Source: Pantoea rwandensis | Lineage (GTDB): Bacteria > Pseudomonadota > Gammaproteobacteria > Enterobacterales > Enterobacteriaceae | NCBI RefSeq assembly: GCF_002095475.1 | Contig: NZ_MLFR01000017.1 | Location: 51,779 to 115,778 of the forward strand | Reading direction: 5' to 3' | DNA length: 64,000 nt | Part shown: positions 51,530-61,613 of the stretch, piece after piece | Layout of the letters: the number at the start of each line of letters is the position of its first letter | Position numbering within the stretch: the stretch's first letter is position 1 | Notes under the pieces: generated by a model | Databases searched by the model: none | Told to the model about the DNA's origin: nothing | What the model saw: the letters and a program-made list of their open reading frames with translations, nothing else | Made by a program: the position numbers and the translations under genes

Positions 51530-51550
51530 TATAATGCACTAACTTGGTGC
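51530..51550 (+). promoter_or_regulatory. glnL promoter with overlapping NtrC site
   Basis: TATAAT (51530-51535) is immediately followed by GCACTAACTTGGTGC (51536-51550), an exact NtrC-type site (GCACT-N5-GGTGC) around the start point. NtrC-phosphate bound there would repress the internal glnL promoter, as in E. coli. The -35 region is weak. Confidence 0.85.
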
Positions 51551-51563
51551 AGAGGAACGCTGT

Positions 51564-52613
51564 ATGGCAACTGGCACGCTGCCCGATGCGGGGCAGATTC
51601 TCAACTCTCTAATCAACAGTATTTTGCTGGTCGATAACGATCTGGTTATCCATTATGCCAATCCGGCTGCACAGCAATTACTGGCGCAAAGCTCACGAAA
51701 ATTATTCGGCACGCCATTACCGGAATTAACGGGTTATTTTTCGCTGAATATTGAGGTCATGAGCGAGAGTCTTGGAGCCGGCCAGGGCTTTACCGACAGC
51801 GAAGTGACTTTAGTCGTTGATGGTCGTGCACATATTATGTCGTTGACGGCGCAACGTCTGCCCGATGGCCTTATTTTGCTGGAAATGGCGCCGATGGATA
51901 ACCAGCGTCGCCTGAGCCAGGAACAACTGCAACATGCACAGCAGGTCGCCGCCCGAGATTTAGTACGCGGACTGGCACATGAAATTAAAAACCCGCTTGG
52001 GGGATTACGTGGCGCGGCACAGTTACTGACCCGAGCCCTGCCCGACCCGTCGCTGCATGAATACACCCGAATCATCATTGAACAGGCTGACCGCCTGCGC
52101 AATCTGGTTGATCGCCTACTCGGACCACAACAGCCGGGTATGCATGTCACACAAAGCATTCATCAGGTGGCCGAGCGTGTCGTCAATCTGGTCTCGATGG
52201 AATTACCGGATAATGTCTCGCTGGTGCGTGATTACGACCCAAGCCTGCCGGAGTTGCCACACGATCCTGACCAGATTGAACAGGTGCTGCTCAACGTAGT
52301 ACGCAATGCGCTGCAGGCGCTGGGAGACGAAGGCGGCACTATCGTGATCCGCACACGCACTGCCTTTCAGCTCACGCTGCACGGTACGCGCTATCGCCTG
52401 GTCGCTCGCATTGATATTGAAGATGACGGCCCGGGCATTCCAGCCCAGTTACAAGACACGCTGTTCTATCCGATGGTCAGCGGACGCGAAGGTGGTACCG
52501 GTTTAGGTCTTTCTATCGCCCGCAGTCTGATCGATCAGCATTCGGGAAAAATAGAATTTAACAGTTGGCCAGGACACACCGAATTCTCGGTTTACCTGCC
52601 TATTCGCCAGTGA
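51564..52613 (+). CDS. glnL: Nitrogen sensor histidine kinase NtrB (GlnL)
   Basis: Phosphorylates or dephosphorylates NtrC in response to PII. 349 residues, equal to E. coli. An N-terminal PAS domain ([20 protein letters not shown]), then the H box [20 protein letters not shown] with the phosphorylated His at about 139, the N box [15 protein letters not shown], and the G boxes IEDDGPGIP and [16 protein letters not shown]. No membrane segment; cytoplasmic. 7 bp upstream of glnG. Confidence 0.98.
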   Translation: MATGTLPDAGQILNSLINSILLVDNDLVIHYANPAAQQLLAQSSRKLFGTPLPELTGYFSLNIEVMSESLGAGQGFTDSEVTLVVDGRAHIMSLTAQRLPDGLILLEMAPMDNQRRLSQEQLQHAQQVAARDLVRGLAHEIKNPLGGLRGAAQLLTRALPDPSLHEYTRIIIEQADRLRNLVDRLLGPQQPGMHVTQSIHQVAERVVNLVSMELPDNVSLVRDYDPSLPELPHDPDQIEQVLLNVVRNALQALGDEGGTIVIRTRTAFQLTLHGTRYRLVARIDIEDDGPGIPAQLQDTLFYPMVSGREGGTGLGLSIARSLIDQHSGKIEFNSWPGHTEFSVYLPIRQ

Positions 52614-52620
52614 GGTTTCT

Positions 52621-54030
52621 ATGCAACGAGGGATAGTCTGGATCGTCGATGACGATAGCTCCATCCGCTGGGTGCTTGAACGTGCGCTCACTGGAGCCGG
52701 TTTGAGCTGCGCAACATTTGACAGTGCGAATGAGGTGCTGGATGCACTCTCAAGCAAGACCCCAGATGTATTGTTATCAGATATTCGCATGCCGGGCATG
52801 GATGGACTGGCGCTGCTGAAACAGATTAAACAGCGTCATCCGATGCTGCCGGTGATAATCATGACCGCGCACTCGGATTTAGATGCCGCGGTGAGTGCCT
52901 ATCAGCAAGGTGCGTTTGATTATCTGCCAAAGCCGTTTGATATTGACGAAGCGGTGGCACTGGTCGATCGCGCGATCAGCCACTACCAGGAACAGCAGCA
53001 ACCGCGCAATCAGCCGGTCAGCGGCCCCACCACCGACATCATTGGTGAAGCGCCAGCGATGCAGGATGTGTTCCGTATCATTGGCCGTTTGTCACGTTCA
53101 TCGATTAGCGTGTTGATTAACGGTGAATCCGGCACGGGTAAAGAGCTGGTGGCGCACGCGCTGCACCGCCACAGTCCGCGCGCCAAATCACCCTTTATCG
53201 CGTTGAATATGGCGGCGATCCCGAAAGACCTGATCGAGTCTGAACTGTTCGGGCACGAAAAAGGTGCCTTTACCGGGGCAAATCAGATTCGTCAGGGTCG
53301 CTTTGAGCAAGCTGATGGCGGCACGCTGTTCCTCGACGAGATTGGTGATATGCCACTCGACGTGCAAACCCGCTTATTGCGTGTGTTGGCCGATGGTCAA
53401 TTTTATCGTGTGGGCGGTTATGCACCGGTGAAAGTGGATGTGCGAATCATCGCTGCAACTCACCAAAACCTTGAGCTACGCGTACAGGAAGGTAAATTCC
53501 GTGAGGATTTATTCCACCGCCTGAACGTGATTCGTGTGCATCTGCCGCCGTTGCGCGAACGTCGTGAAGACATTCCACGTTTGGCACGCTACTTCCTGCA
53601 AGTGGCAGCGCGTGAACTGGGTGTTGAAGCGAAGATTTTGCATCCGGAAGCCGAAACCGCGCTAACGCGCCTGCATTGGTCCGGTAACGTGCGCCAGTTG
53701 GAAAACACCTGCCGCTGGCTAACGGTGATGGCTGCGGGCCAGGAAGTATTGATACAAGATCTGCCGCCGGAGCTGTTTGAAACCAGCACCACTGACAATC
53801 CCGTTCAATCGCTGCCGGATAGCTGGGCCACGCTGCTGGCGCAATGGGCGGACCGCGCGCTGCGTTCCGGTCATCAAAACCTGCTTTCTGAAGCTCAGCC
53901 CGAAATGGAGCGCACGCTACTGACGACCGCACTGCGCCATACTCAGGGGCACAAGCAAGAAGCAGCACGTTTGCTCGGCTGGGGCCGCAATACCCTGACG
54001 CGTAAATTGAAAGAGCTTGGTATGGAATAA
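52621..54030 (+). CDS. glnG: Nitrogen response regulator NtrC (GlnG)
   Basis: Activates sigma-54 promoters when phosphorylated. 469 residues. Receiver domain with VDDDSSIRW and [12 protein letters not shown] (Asp about 54); central AAA+ domain with [14 protein letters not shown] (Walker A), [15 protein letters not shown] (the GAFTGA loop that contacts sigma-54) and [13 protein letters not shown] (Walker B); C-terminal Fis-type helix-turn-helix [20 protein letters not shown]. Last gene of glnALG. Confidence 0.99.
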   Translation: MQRGIVWIVDDDSSIRWVLERALTGAGLSCATFDSANEVLDALSSKTPDVLLSDIRMPGMDGLALLKQIKQRHPMLPVIIMTAHSDLDAAVSAYQQGAFDYLPKPFDIDEAVALVDRAISHYQEQQQPRNQPVSGPTTDIIGEAPAMQDVFRIIGRLSRSSISVLINGESGTGKELVAHALHRHSPRAKSPFIALNMAAIPKDLIESELFGHEKGAFTGANQIRQGRFEQADGGTLFLDEIGDMPLDVQTRLLRVLADGQFYRVGGYAPVKVDVRIIAATHQNLELRVQEGKFREDLFHRLNVIRVHLPPLRERREDIPRLARYFLQVAARELGVEAKILHPEAETALTRLHWSGNVRQLENTCRWLTVMAAGQEVLIQDLPPELFETSTTDNPVQSLPDSWATLLAQWADRALRSGHQNLLSEAQPEMERTLLTTALRHTQGHKQEAARLLGWGRNTLTRKLKELGME

Positions 54031-54039
54031 GTGAATAAT

Positions 54040-54062
54040 GGGGAGCGAATGCTCCCCTTCTT
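54040..54062. terminator. Terminator between convergent glnG and hemN
   Basis: GGGGAGC, GAAT loop, GCTCCCC (54040-54057), then TTCTT. It begins 10 bp after the glnG stop and lies just before the hemN stop. Confidence 0.8.
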
Positions 54063-55434
54063 ATATCACTCGGGAGAACTGCTGCTGCCGGACCTTCTGG
54101 CGCAGATAGCGATCGAAGCACATACAGATATTGCGGATCAGCAAGCGCCCGACACCCGTCACCTGCAAACTTCGGCCTCGCTGCTCAAGCAAACCATCTG
54201 AGATCAGCGGCGCTAAGAGCGCCAAATCCTCTGAAAAATAGGCCTCAAAGTTCACTGGCCATCGGGCCTCGATAGCCGAAAAATCCAGTGAGAAATGACA
54301 AATTAGCGCCTTAATCACATCGCGACGCAGGCAGTCATCCTCACTTAACGTGAGGCCACGCCATAACGCATTACCGCGCTGCTCAACATCACCGTAATAC
54401 GCCTTCAAGTCTTTCTGATTCTGCGCATAGCTATCACCCAACATGCTAATGGCTGATACACCAAAACCGAGCAGATCGCTCTCTCCCTGCGTGGTGTAGC
54501 CCTGGAAGTTACGATGCAGTACGCCCTCACGCTGCGCCACTGCTAACTCATCCTGTGGCTTGGCGAAGTGATCCATGCCAATGAACTGGTAGCCTGCGCC
54601 AGTTAACGTTGCGATGGTTTGTTGCAGGATGAGCAGTTTCTGTGCCGCATTCGGCAACTCGTCATCTTTGATCTTACGTTGTGCCGCGAACAGCGTGGGC
54701 ATGTGCGCGTAGTTGAATACGCTAAGGCGATCGGGATTCAGTGCAATCACCCTCTGTAAGGTGAAGGCAAAGCTTTCTGGCGTTTGCAAGGGCAGGCCGT
54801 AGATCAGATCAAGGCTTATGGAGCGGAACCCTTGGGCACGTGCCCGCTGCATCAGTGCGAAGATGGTATCTTCGTCCTGCACGCGATTGACGCGTTCCTG
54901 TACGGCTTTGTTAAAGTCCTGCACGCCCATGCTGAGACGATTAAAACCTTCAGCGCGAAGATGATCGATCATCTCCAGCTCAATTTCACGAGGATCAACC
55001 TCGATCGACATTTCAACATCGTCAGTGATCGCAAAATGGCTGCGTAACAGCGCCACCAGCCGACTGATCTGAATGGGATTCAGAAATGTTGGCGTACCCC
55101 CGCCCCAATGCAGCTGCGTCACGCGGCGACCCGCAAATTGGGACGCCCGCTGGCGGATCTCCTGCTCCAGCACATCAAGATAGCGATCGGCTTTGTGGAG
55201 CTGGCGCGTCACAATCTTATTGCAGCCGCAGAAGTAGCACAGGCGATGGCAGAAGGGAATGTGCACATAGAGCGACAGGGAACGTTCAGGATAGCGTTCA
55301 ACCGCAGTGCGAAAATCGGCCTCGCCAAAGTTCTCATCGAACTCCAGCGCGGTAGGATACGAGGTGTAACGCGGGCCCGCATAATTGTATTTTTCAACGA
55401 GCGGCTGATCCCATTCAATCTGCTGCGATGACAT
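54061..55434 (-). CDS. hemN: Oxygen-independent coproporphyrinogen III dehydrogenase
   Basis: Radical-SAM enzyme converting coproporphyrinogen III to protoporphyrinogen IX without oxygen. 457 residues, the E. coli length, from the ATG at 55434 with AAGGAG 7 bp upstream; an in-frame GTG two codons earlier is unlikely. The cluster motif is CHRLCYFCGC (CxxxCxxC plus the extra Cys). WGGGTPTFL and SIEVDPREIELEMIDHLRAE follow. Its ribosome site lies within the end of a small upstream ORF. Confidence 0.97.
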   Translation of the reverse strand: MSSQQIEWDQPLVEKYNYAGPRYTSYPTALEFDENFGEADFRTAVERYPERSLSLYVHIPFCHRLCYFCGCNKIVTRQLHKADRYLDVLEQEIRQRASQFAGRRVTQLHWGGGTPTFLNPIQISRLVALLRSHFAITDDVEMSIEVDPREIELEMIDHLRAEGFNRLSMGVQDFNKAVQERVNRVQDEDTIFALMQRARAQGFRSISLDLIYGLPLQTPESFAFTLQRVIALNPDRLSVFNYAHMPTLFAAQRKIKDDELPNAAQKLLILQQTIATLTGAGYQFIGMDHFAKPQDELAVAQREGVLHRNFQGYTTQGESDLLGFGVSAISMLGDSYAQNQKDLKAYYGDVEQRGNALWRGLTLSEDDCLRRDVIKALICHFSLDFSAIEARWPVNFEAYFSEDLALLAPLISDGLLEQRGRSLQVTGVGRLLIRNICMCFDRYLRQKVRQQQFSRVI

Positions 55435-55436
55435 GC

Positions 55437-55613
55437 TCACTCCTTAGGGTGACGTCGTCTGAGAGAGGGTCGCGTAGCAGAAGAGTGGATGAAGCGATGT
55501 GCCGTACGCCGGCGTAAACGCGACTTCAGACGCGACAGGCGACGTAGTTTAAACAATAACCACAGGAGATAACATGTCAGTAGCAGCGCTAAAATTGATC
55601 CAGGCCAAAGCAT
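55437..55613 (-). CDS. Small basic single-pass membrane protein, unrecognised
   Basis: 58 residues from the ATG at 55613; a TTG two codons earlier is possible. The N-terminal half is hydrophobic (MLWPGSILALLLTCYLLWLL), the rest extremely basic (LRRLSRLKSRLRRRTAHR), so a single membrane span with a cytoplasmic, perhaps nucleic-acid- or lipid-binding tail fits. The last codons are AAG GAG TGA, and this AAGGAG is the hemN ribosome site, so translation of the two genes may be coupled. I know no homologue. A 9-bp inverted repeat (GGCATGCGC...GCACATGCC, 55635-55656) precedes it. Real but unproven. Confidence 0.5.
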   Translation of the reverse strand: MLWPGSILALLLTCYLLWLLFKLRRLSRLKSRLRRRTAHRFIHSSATRPSLRRRHPKE

Positions 55614-55671
55614 AGGCAAATACCTGTTTAGCGCGGCATGCGCAAAAGCACATGCCGATCAAAATAGACGT

Positions 55672-56193
55672 TTAGTTGCCTTTCAGCAGACGCATCATAT
55701 CTTCTTCAGCCTGCTCATCTTCAGCTTCGTCATCCAGCGCGATACCAAGGGTTTCCATCAGCTCGTCGATGCGATCCAGCGTTTGATCCAGCCAGGCTTG
55801 ATCTTCACCGCTCAACGTCTCGCCGTTTTCCAGGCGATCCAGCAGCGTATCAAGACGCTCGTCATTTTCCAGCTGAGCCAGCTCTTCCTGAGGGCTTAAG
55901 CGAACTTTTTCCGCTTTCGGCTTAGCTTTGGCCGCTGGTTTCTTCTCAGGCTGGGTTTTGCCATCGGCTACCAGCGCAATCGGCTTTTTGCTGCCTACTC
56001 GTGGGTCCTGGCTTTTTTTACCTTGTCCTTTCTGCGCGGCTTGCGCTTCTGGGTTCGCGCGGCTGCCCGCTTTGTGGCCGCTGTGCTTTTGATCGCGTTT
56101 ACGATCGCGTGCTTCCAAGTTCAGGTCTTCACGCGATTTGCGTTTGGCTTTAGCAGCAGGTTTGCCACGCTGGGCTGGTGCAGGTTGCTTCAT
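55672..56193 (-). CDS. yihI: Der GTPase-activating protein YihI
   Basis: Stimulates GTP hydrolysis by the ribosome-assembly GTPase Der. 173 residues. A long, highly basic and disordered N-terminus ([20 protein letters not shown]) and an acidic helical C-terminus ([34 protein letters not shown]), the usual family composition. It lies between hemN and csrC, as in E. coli. Confidence 0.93.
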   Translation of the reverse strand: MKQPAPAQRGKPAAKAKRKSREDLNLEARDRKRDQKHSGHKAGSRANPEAQAAQKGQGKKSQDPRVGSKKPIALVADGKTQPEKKPAAKAKPKAEKVRLSPQEELAQLENDERLDTLLDRLENGETLSGEDQAWLDQTLDRIDELMETLGIALDDEAEDEQAEEDMMRLLKGN

Positions 56194-56261
56194 GGTGTCC
56201 GGTCTCAGTGATGCTAAATGAATTCAGTATAGAATTGCGGCGAAATCTAGCAGAAAGCGGG

Positions 56262-56492
56262 CAAAGAAAAAAGGCGACAGCCTATGCTATCGCCTTATTT
56301 CGCACCTTCTTATGAAGGAATTACGTTATAAATCCTTTACGGCTCACAACGTCCCGGTTGCTCCTTCGCCCAATCGCTCCTGCGATGTCTCCTTATCCCT
56401 TTCCGACTCTTGCCTGAATCGTATCCTGCCATGCTCTTGGTCATCCTCGACGCTCCTGAGCGCATCATCCTGATGGGTGCCGCCGTGCACTG
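56262..56492 (-). ncRNA. csrC: CsrC small RNA
   Basis: CsrC binds and titrates the translational regulator CsrA. On the minus strand there are 11 GGA motifs within about 190 nt, many in the AGGA or AAGGA form CsrA prefers. They are followed by a terminator, GGCGATAG CATAGG CTGTCGCC and TTTTTTCTTTGC (56262-56295), whose end nearly matches E. coli CsrC. The place between yihI and engB is the E. coli csrC place. A -10 TACATT (56499-56504) with TTGTTC 16 bp upstream sets the 5' end near 56492, giving about 231 nt against about 245 in E. coli. The 5' end is the least certain. Confidence 0.88.
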
Positions 56493-56748
56493 ACACCAAA
56501 TGTAGACCAACCAGTAAAATGAACAAGTGGGACTTGCCTCTAATGTAGAATGGTATTTTTCAATTTTTGATTAATTTATTGAAATTTAATAATAAAAGAC
56601 AAAATGAACATTGTATTAAACGGTAATGGCTGGCAGTAGAAATCGTCGATCTCTTACAAAATAGCGCGTTAAGACGCCATCGGGCACTTTTGCGCCATAA
56701 CAGGTATAATCAGCTCAATTGACCGAATCACTCTGCTGGAGTTCTACT

Positions 56749-57390
56749 TTGTCTGCTTTAAATTATCACATGACCCATTTCGTGCTCAGCGCCCCAGATA
56801 TTCGCCATTTACCGGCGGATGTGGGCATTGAAGTCGCCTTTGCCGGGCGCTCTAACGCAGGCAAATCCAGCGCGTTGAATACCATCACCAACCAGAAAAG
56901 CCTTGCACGTACCAGTAAAACGCCAGGCCGTACTCAGCTCATCAACCTGTTTCAAGTCGTCGAAGGGAAAACCCTGGTCGATTTACCAGGCTATGGTTAC
57001 GCCGAAGTTCCTGAAGAGATGAAGCGCAAATGGCAGCGTGCACTGTCTGAATATTTGCAGAAGCGTCAGGCATTGAAAGGCCTGGTGGTACTGATGGATA
57101 TCCGCCATCCACTGAAAGATCTCGATCAAAACATGATTGAGTGGGCAGTTCAGAGCGGTATTCCGGTTTTAGTGCTGTTAACGAAAGCAGATAAGTTGGC
57201 TTCGGGTGCACGTAAAGCGCAGCTCAAACTGGTGCGTGAAGCGGCTCTGGGTTTTGTGGGCGATGTGCAGGTAGAGATGTTCTCGTCACTTAAGAAGATT
57301 GGTGTTGATATCGTTCGCCAGAAACTCGACAGCTGGTTCAGTGAGCTGGAACCGGCGCAGGAAGGTGAGGAAGAAACGCCATCTTCGTGA
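56749..57390 (+). CDS. engB: Ribosome biogenesis GTPase EngB (YihA)
   Basis: Essential GTPase in 50S assembly. 213 residues from a TTG at 56749 with TGGAG 8 bp upstream; this start gives [20 protein letters not shown], which lines up with E. coli. An ATG ten codons inside (MTHFV) and an upstream GTG-type extension are less likely. Motifs: [16 protein letters not shown] (G1), [12 protein letters not shown] (G2), [12 protein letters not shown] (G3), [11 protein letters not shown] (G4). A TATAAT at 56704-56709 may be its -10. csrC lies divergently upstream. Confidence 0.95.
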   Translation: MSALNYHMTHFVLSAPDIRHLPADVGIEVAFAGRSNAGKSSALNTITNQKSLARTSKTPGRTQLINLFQVVEGKTLVDLPGYGYAEVPEEMKRKWQRALSEYLQKRQALKGLVVLMDIRHPLKDLDQNMIEWAVQSGIPVLVLLTKADKLASGARKAQLKLVREAALGFVGDVQVEMFSSLKKIGVDIVRQKLDSWFSELEPAQEGEEETPSS

Positions 57391-57434
57391 TGTCAAAAGC
57401 GGGTTTTCACCCCGCTTTTTCAGAAAAAGCCCAA

Positions 57435-57542
57435 TAAAAAACGCCCCAGTCATAAATGACTGGGGCGGCTAAATATTCAGCCAAATCCGATTACGTGAAG
57501 TAAAAGGTCTGAAAGATAGAACATCTTACCTCTGTACCCTAC
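57435..57542 (-). ncRNA. spf: Spot 42 small RNA
   Basis: Hfq-dependent RNA repressed by cAMP-CRP that silences many sugar and TCA genes. The minus strand begins GTAGGGTACAGAGGTAAGAT and matches E. coli Spot 42 almost base for base, ending in a GCCCCAGTCA...TGACTGGGGC hairpin and TTTTTTA. About 108 nt (E. coli 109); one T is missing in the run before AGCCGCC, and the terminator loop is ATTTATG-like rather than AGTAATG. Promoter TTGTCG (57572-57577), 16 bp, TAAAGT (57550-57555). Placed between engB and polA, as in E. coli. Confidence 0.97.
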
Positions 57543-57799
57543 GCGATGAACTTTACCTGATTTTTCCTGACCGACAAAGGGTTTTTTGTTGTTAAGTTTC
57601 AGGAAACGACATCTTTTTTACCAAGTACGTCACACTTTGACTTATGGCATGTAGTTTAATTACTAAAAAAATGCTTAGGCTATAGAGAGTTACAAAACGC
57701 GTATTTAACCAGCGGCTTTAACAGGTTGCTGAACCGATTAAGTAAACTTTTTTCTTATGACGATATCGGCGACATTAATAAGCCGCCGATAGGGCCTTA
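57543..57799. other. Spacer between spf and polA
   Basis: 257 bp without a gene, AT-rich. It holds the spf promoter at its left end. A TGTGA half-site on the minus strand near 57630 might belong to a CRP site, but the other half is poor. ATCGGCG...CGCCGAT (around 57764-57790) follows the polA end. Confidence 0.5.
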
Positions 57800-60589
57800 T
57801 CAATGTGCCTGATCCCAGTTATCACCCATACCAACTTCAACCTGCAGCGGTACATCTAACTCCATACTGCTTTCCATCAATTGGCGGATCTTGGCACTGG
57901 CGCTCTCGACTGCATCATTGTGAATCTCAAACACCAATTCATCGTGTACCTGCATGATCATCTTCACCGCATCGTCTTGCTGTTGCAGTAACCAGCCATC
58001 TACCGCGATCATGGCACGTTTGATAATGTCTGCCGCAGTGCCTTGCATTGGGGCATTGATCGCCGCGCGCTCAGCCGCTTTACGACGAATGGCATTGCTG
58101 GAATTGATGTCTGGCAACCACAAACGACGGCCATCCAGTGTCTCGACGTAACCCTTCTCAGCAGCCTGTGCACGAGTCTCTTCCATATAACGCAACACAC
58201 CCGGATAGCGTTCAAAGTAGAGATCCATATACTTTTTCGCTTCTCCCGCACCGATATTCAACTGGCGCGACAAACCAAACGCACTCATCCCGTAAATCAA
58301 GCCGAAGTTAATGGCCTTGGCGCTGCGGCGCTGCTCGCTTGAAACGTTGCTCAGCGCGACACCAAAGACTTCAGACGCCGTCGCGCGGTGAATATCTTCA
58401 CCCTGAGCAAAGGCGTCTAACAAACCTTTGTCCTGCGACAGGTGCGCCATGATACGCAATTCAATTTGCGAGTAGTCAGCAGCAACAATGCGCTTATCCG
58501 CACCCGCAATAAACGCCTGACGAATACGGCGCCCTTCATCATTACGTACCGGAATATTTTGCAAGTTCGGATCGGTGGACGAAAGGCGCCCGGTTGCCGT
58601 CACGGCCTGATGATAAGATGTGTGCACACGGCCCGTGATCGGATTGATCATCAATGGCAGTTTATCGGTATACGTCGATTTCAGCTTCGACAGACCGCGA
58701 TGCTCCAGAATGACTTTTGGCAGTGGATAGTCGAGTGCCAGCTCAGCCAGCACTTCTTCACTGGTAGACGGTGCACCGCCTGGCGTTTTTTTAGTGGGCT
58801 TAATCCCCTGCTTTTCAAACAGAATGGTTTGTAGCTGTTTAGTAGACGAGAGGTTAAAGGGTTCACCCGCTAACTCGTGTGCTTTCAGCTCAAGCTCAGC
58901 CAGGCGAGTCGTGAGCTCCTGTGAGTGCTTCGCCAGGATATTTTTATCTATCAACACGCCATTGCGCTCAACGCGTGAAATGACTGTGACCAGTGGAATC
59001 TCAATGTCAGTGAAGACCTGCTTCGGACCCGCTTCTTGTTCCAGTTTTGGCCACATTTGCAGATGTAGCTGCAGCGTGACATCAGCATCTTCTGCGGCGT
59101 AGTGAGCGGCCTGCTCAATAGCAATCTGGTTGAAGGTCAGCTGATTTTTACCTTTACCCGCGATCTCTTCGAAAGTGACCGTTTTATGGTTGAGCCAGCG
59201 CGCTGCGAGGCTATCCATATCATGCTTACCGCCGACGCTATTTAGGCAGTATGATTCCAACATGGTGTCGAATTTTATGCCGTTCAACTCAATATCGTAG
59301 TTCTTCAGCACGCCACGGTCGTATTTGAGGTTTTGCCCGACTTTTGCCGCTTTGGCATCTTCCAGTAGCGGTTTGAGCTGTTTTAATACCTCATTGCGAT
59401 CTAACTGGTCTGGCGCATCAAGATAGTCATGCCCCACTGGAAGATAAGCTGCCTCACCCGGTGCGGTGGCAAAGGAAAGACCAATAATTTGCGCACTCCA
59501 CGAATCCAGAGAATCCGTTTCGAGATCGAAGGCAAACAGCTCGGCTTTTTTTAGCTTCTGCAGCCATTCGCTAAAGGTTGCCTCGTCAAGAATGGTGACG
59601 TAACCGTCTGATGACAGCACGCTGGCTGTTTCAACAGCCTCAACCGCAGGTTCAGTAGCCAACGATTTCTGTGCCTGCGCGTTGCTCTTTTTGCCTTGCA
59701 GCCAAGTACCGTCCTGTAAATCGCTGATCCAACGTTTAAATTCATAGCGGCCGAAGAGATTTTGCAGTTTTTCAACGTCCGGCTCGTTGACGGTGAGTTG
59801 CTCACAACCCAGTTCCAGTTCAACGTCAGTTTTAATGGTCGCAAGTTGATAGGACAGGAATGCCACGTCGCGATTTTGCTCCAGCTTCGCTGCCATGGTT
59901 TTCGCGCCACGGAACGAGAGGTCAGCGACTTTTTCCAAGTTATCGTAGATCGACTGCATGCCGCCCAAGCCCTGCAACAGGGCCTGCGCGGTTTTCTCTC
60001 CCACGCCTGGTACGCCAGGGATGTTATCCGAGCTATCGCCCATCATGGCGAGGAAATCAATAATCAGTGAAGGAGGCACGCCATACTTCTGCTCAACCTC
60101 TTCTGGGCCTAGGACCGTATTGGTCATGGTGTTGATCAGCGTAATACCTGGCGTGACCAACTGTGCCATGTCTTTATCACCGGTGCTGATCAGGACCGCT
60201 CGACCCTGTTTCTCAGCTTCCAGCGCCAGCGTGCCAATAACGTCATCCGCTTCAACGCCGGTGACTGCTAATAATGGCAGCCCCATCGCTTTTACCATCT
60301 CATGCAAGGGTTCAATCTGCGCACGCAGATCATCAGGCATGGGTGGGCGATGGGACTTGTAATGCTCGAATAACTCGTCCCTGAAGGTTTTTCCTTTTGC
60401 ATCGAAGACCACAGCCACATGGCTTGGCTGATACTGCATCAACAAGCTCTTCAGCATGTTGAGCACACCATACATGGCGCCTGTTGGCTCGCCAGCACTG
60501 TTCGTCAGCGGCGGAAAGGCATGATACGCCCGGTAGAGATAGGAGGATCCGTCTACCAGAATCAGGGGATTTTCTGCAATTTGCGCCAT
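57800..60589 (-). CDS. polA: DNA polymerase I
   Basis: Fills gaps and removes RNA primers. 929 residues; E. coli has 928. Domains in order: 5'-3' exonuclease ([47 protein letters not shown]), 3'-5' proofreading exonuclease with [11 protein letters not shown] near residue 355, so proofreading residues are kept, and polymerase with [36 protein letters not shown] and [13 protein letters not shown] single DnaA box lies 130 bp upstream. Confidence 0.99.
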   Translation of the reverse strand: MAQIAENPLILVDGSSYLYRAYHAFPPLTNSAGEPTGAMYGVLNMLKSLLMQYQPSHVAVVFDAKGKTFRDELFEHYKSHRPPMPDDLRAQIEPLHEMVKAMGLPLLAVTGVEADDVIGTLALEAEKQGRAVLISTGDKDMAQLVTPGITLINTMTNTVLGPEEVEQKYGVPPSLIIDFLAMMGDSSDNIPGVPGVGEKTAQALLQGLGGMQSIYDNLEKVADLSFRGAKTMAAKLEQNRDVAFLSYQLATIKTDVELELGCEQLTVNEPDVEKLQNLFGRYEFKRWISDLQDGTWLQGKKSNAQAQKSLATEPAVEAVETASVLSSDGYVTILDEATFSEWLQKLKKAELFAFDLETDSLDSWSAQIIGLSFATAPGEAAYLPVGHDYLDAPDQLDRNEVLKQLKPLLEDAKAAKVGQNLKYDRGVLKNYDIELNGIKFDTMLESYCLNSVGGKHDMDSLAARWLNHKTVTFEEIAGKGKNQLTFNQIAIEQAAHYAAEDADVTLQLHLQMWPKLEQEAGPKQVFTDIEIPLVTVISRVERNGVLIDKNILAKHSQELTTRLAELELKAHELAGEPFNLSSTKQLQTILFEKQGIKPTKKTPGGAPSTSEEVLAELALDYPLPKVILEHRGLSKLKSTYTDKLPLMINPITGRVHTSYHQAVTATGRLSSTDPNLQNIPVRNDEGRRIRQAFIAGADKRIVAADYSQIELRIMAHLSQDKGLLDAFAQGEDIHRATASEVFGVALSNVSSEQRRSAKAINFGLIYGMSAFGLSRQLNIGAGEAKKYMDLYFERYPGVLRYMEETRAQAAEKGYVETLDGRRLWLPDINSSNAIRRKAAERAAINAPMQGTAADIIKRAMIAVDGWLLQQQDDAVKMIMQVHDELVFEIHNDAVESASAKIRQLMESSMELDVPLQVEVGMGDNWDQAH

Positions 60590-60718
60590 AGGTTCGTATT
60601 TTCTTCGTTGCGATAATCAGGGGTATAAGGATGCCACATCCGGAGAAGAATGTTGAATCCGTACGGGGAAGTGAGGATCTTTTTCGCTGTTACGCGGCGC
60701 GGATCGCAGGGATCAGAT

Positions 60719-60727
60719 TGTGGATAA
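60719..60727 (-). promoter_or_regulatory. Single DnaA box near polA
   Basis: TGTGGATAA, the complement of the exact consensus TTATCCACA. Only one copy is present within several hundred bases, and there is no AT-rich 13-mer array, so it is not an origin. It could let DnaA influence polA or be chance. Confidence 0.6.
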
Positions 60728-60918
60728 GTTTGTGCGTAAAAATCATAACGTATTGTTATTTACGTTAATTGCAATCATTTTACTGATAAAAACATCAATT
60801 ATTCAATGGGATATGAACTTACCGTGATACATCACTGCTTTTTGAAAAGGGGATCGTCCATGTGGATATTAAGCAGAGGCTGTACAGGAATATCATTTAC
60901 ACGACAAGATAAATGCAA

Positions 60919-60944
60919 TAAAAAACGCCGACATTGTCGGCGTT
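60919..60944 (-). terminator. Intrinsic terminator after dsbA
   Basis: On the minus strand AACGCCGAC, AAT loop, GTCGGCGTT (60924-60944), followed by TTTTATT. It lies 13 bp after the dsbA stop. Confidence 0.92.
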
Positions 60945-60957
60945 TAATTGAGCTGAA

Positions 60958-61587
60958 TTATTTCTTCTCAACCAGGAATTTCACTACGTTGGCATAATCG
61001 GCAACGAAATTGTCCATGGAGCTGGTATCCAGACCACCATTGTTCACCATATATTTGCCGTTAACGAAGATCGCTGGCACGCCTTGCAGATTCAGATCTG
61101 AAGCCGCTTTCTGCTGCTGTGCGACCAGGGCTTTCACCGCGAAGCTATTCCATGCCGCATCATAATCTTCGGAAGAGATGCCCGCAGCCTGGATGAAGGC
61201 CGCTTTCAGGCTTGCAGCATCAGTGATGGTTTGGGTTTTCTGGATGCCATCGAAAATCGTTGTAGTCACTTTGCTTTCAACACCGAGCGCAATAGCCACG
61301 GCCCATGCCTGAGTCACTACCGGACCGAAGTCACCACCGAGGAAGTCAACGTGGTACTTAGTCACTTTGGTATCCGCTGGCAGGTTCTTTTTCACTGCAT
61401 CGCTCACGTGATAAACACGTTCGAACTGGTAGCAGTGCGGACAGAAGAAGGAGAAAAACTCCAGCACCTGTGGCTCACCGGCAACGGGCTTAGGCAACGT
61501 GACGTATTGTTTGCCGTCATCAAATTGTGCCGCTGAAGCGCCAAATGCCAGCATTAATCCTACCAGCGCAAACATAATCTTTTTCAT
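60958..61587 (-). CDS. dsbA: Thiol:disulfide interchange protein DsbA
   Basis: Periplasmic oxidase that forms disulfides in secreted proteins. 209 residues from the ATG at 61587 with AGGAGA about 10 bp upstream. A signal peptide ([19 protein letters not shown], cut before AQFDDGK) and the active site [15 protein letters not shown] (CPHC) are clear, as is the cis-Pro loop [11 protein letters not shown]. It follows srkA closely and in E. coli is partly expressed from the srkA promoter under Cpx control. Confidence 0.97.
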   Translation of the reverse strand: MKKIMFALVGLMLAFGASAAQFDDGKQYVTLPKPVAGEPQVLEFFSFFCPHCYQFERVYHVSDAVKKNLPADTKVTKYHVDFLGGDFGPVVTQAWAVAIALGVESKVTTTIFDGIQKTQTITDAASLKAAFIQAAGISSEDYDAAWNSFAVKALVAQQQKAASDLNLQGVPAIFVNGKYMVNNGGLDTSSMDNFVADYANVVKFLVEKK

Positions 61588-61613
61588 CGTGAAAAAATCT
61601 CCTGAGTACATCA

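Larger units (their letters stand above)
60590..60957. other. Spacer between polA and dsbA
   Basis: 368 bp without a gene. E. coli has yihF and yihG here; no trace of either is seen. It contains the polA promoter region at the left, a perfect DnaA box at 60719-60727, an AT-rich middle, and the dsbA terminator at the right. A 63-codon frame at 60806 is not supported. Confidence 0.65.

Noticed and set aside
53447..54121. 224-codon minus-strand ORF opposite glnG
   Set aside because: Antisense shadow of glnG, overlapping the glnG-hemN terminator.
56344..56526. 60-codon minus-strand ORF upstream of engB
   Set aside because: It lies over csrC and is explained by the non-coding RNA with its GGA motifs and terminator.
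60700..60800. Replication origin near the DnaA box
   Set aside because: Only one box, no AT-rich 13-mers, and the mnmG/mioC neighbours of the enterobacterial origin are absent.
60806..60997. 63-codon plus-strand ORF between polA and dsbA
   Set aside because: Runs antisense into the dsbA terminator and coding end; no ribosome site and no recognisable protein.
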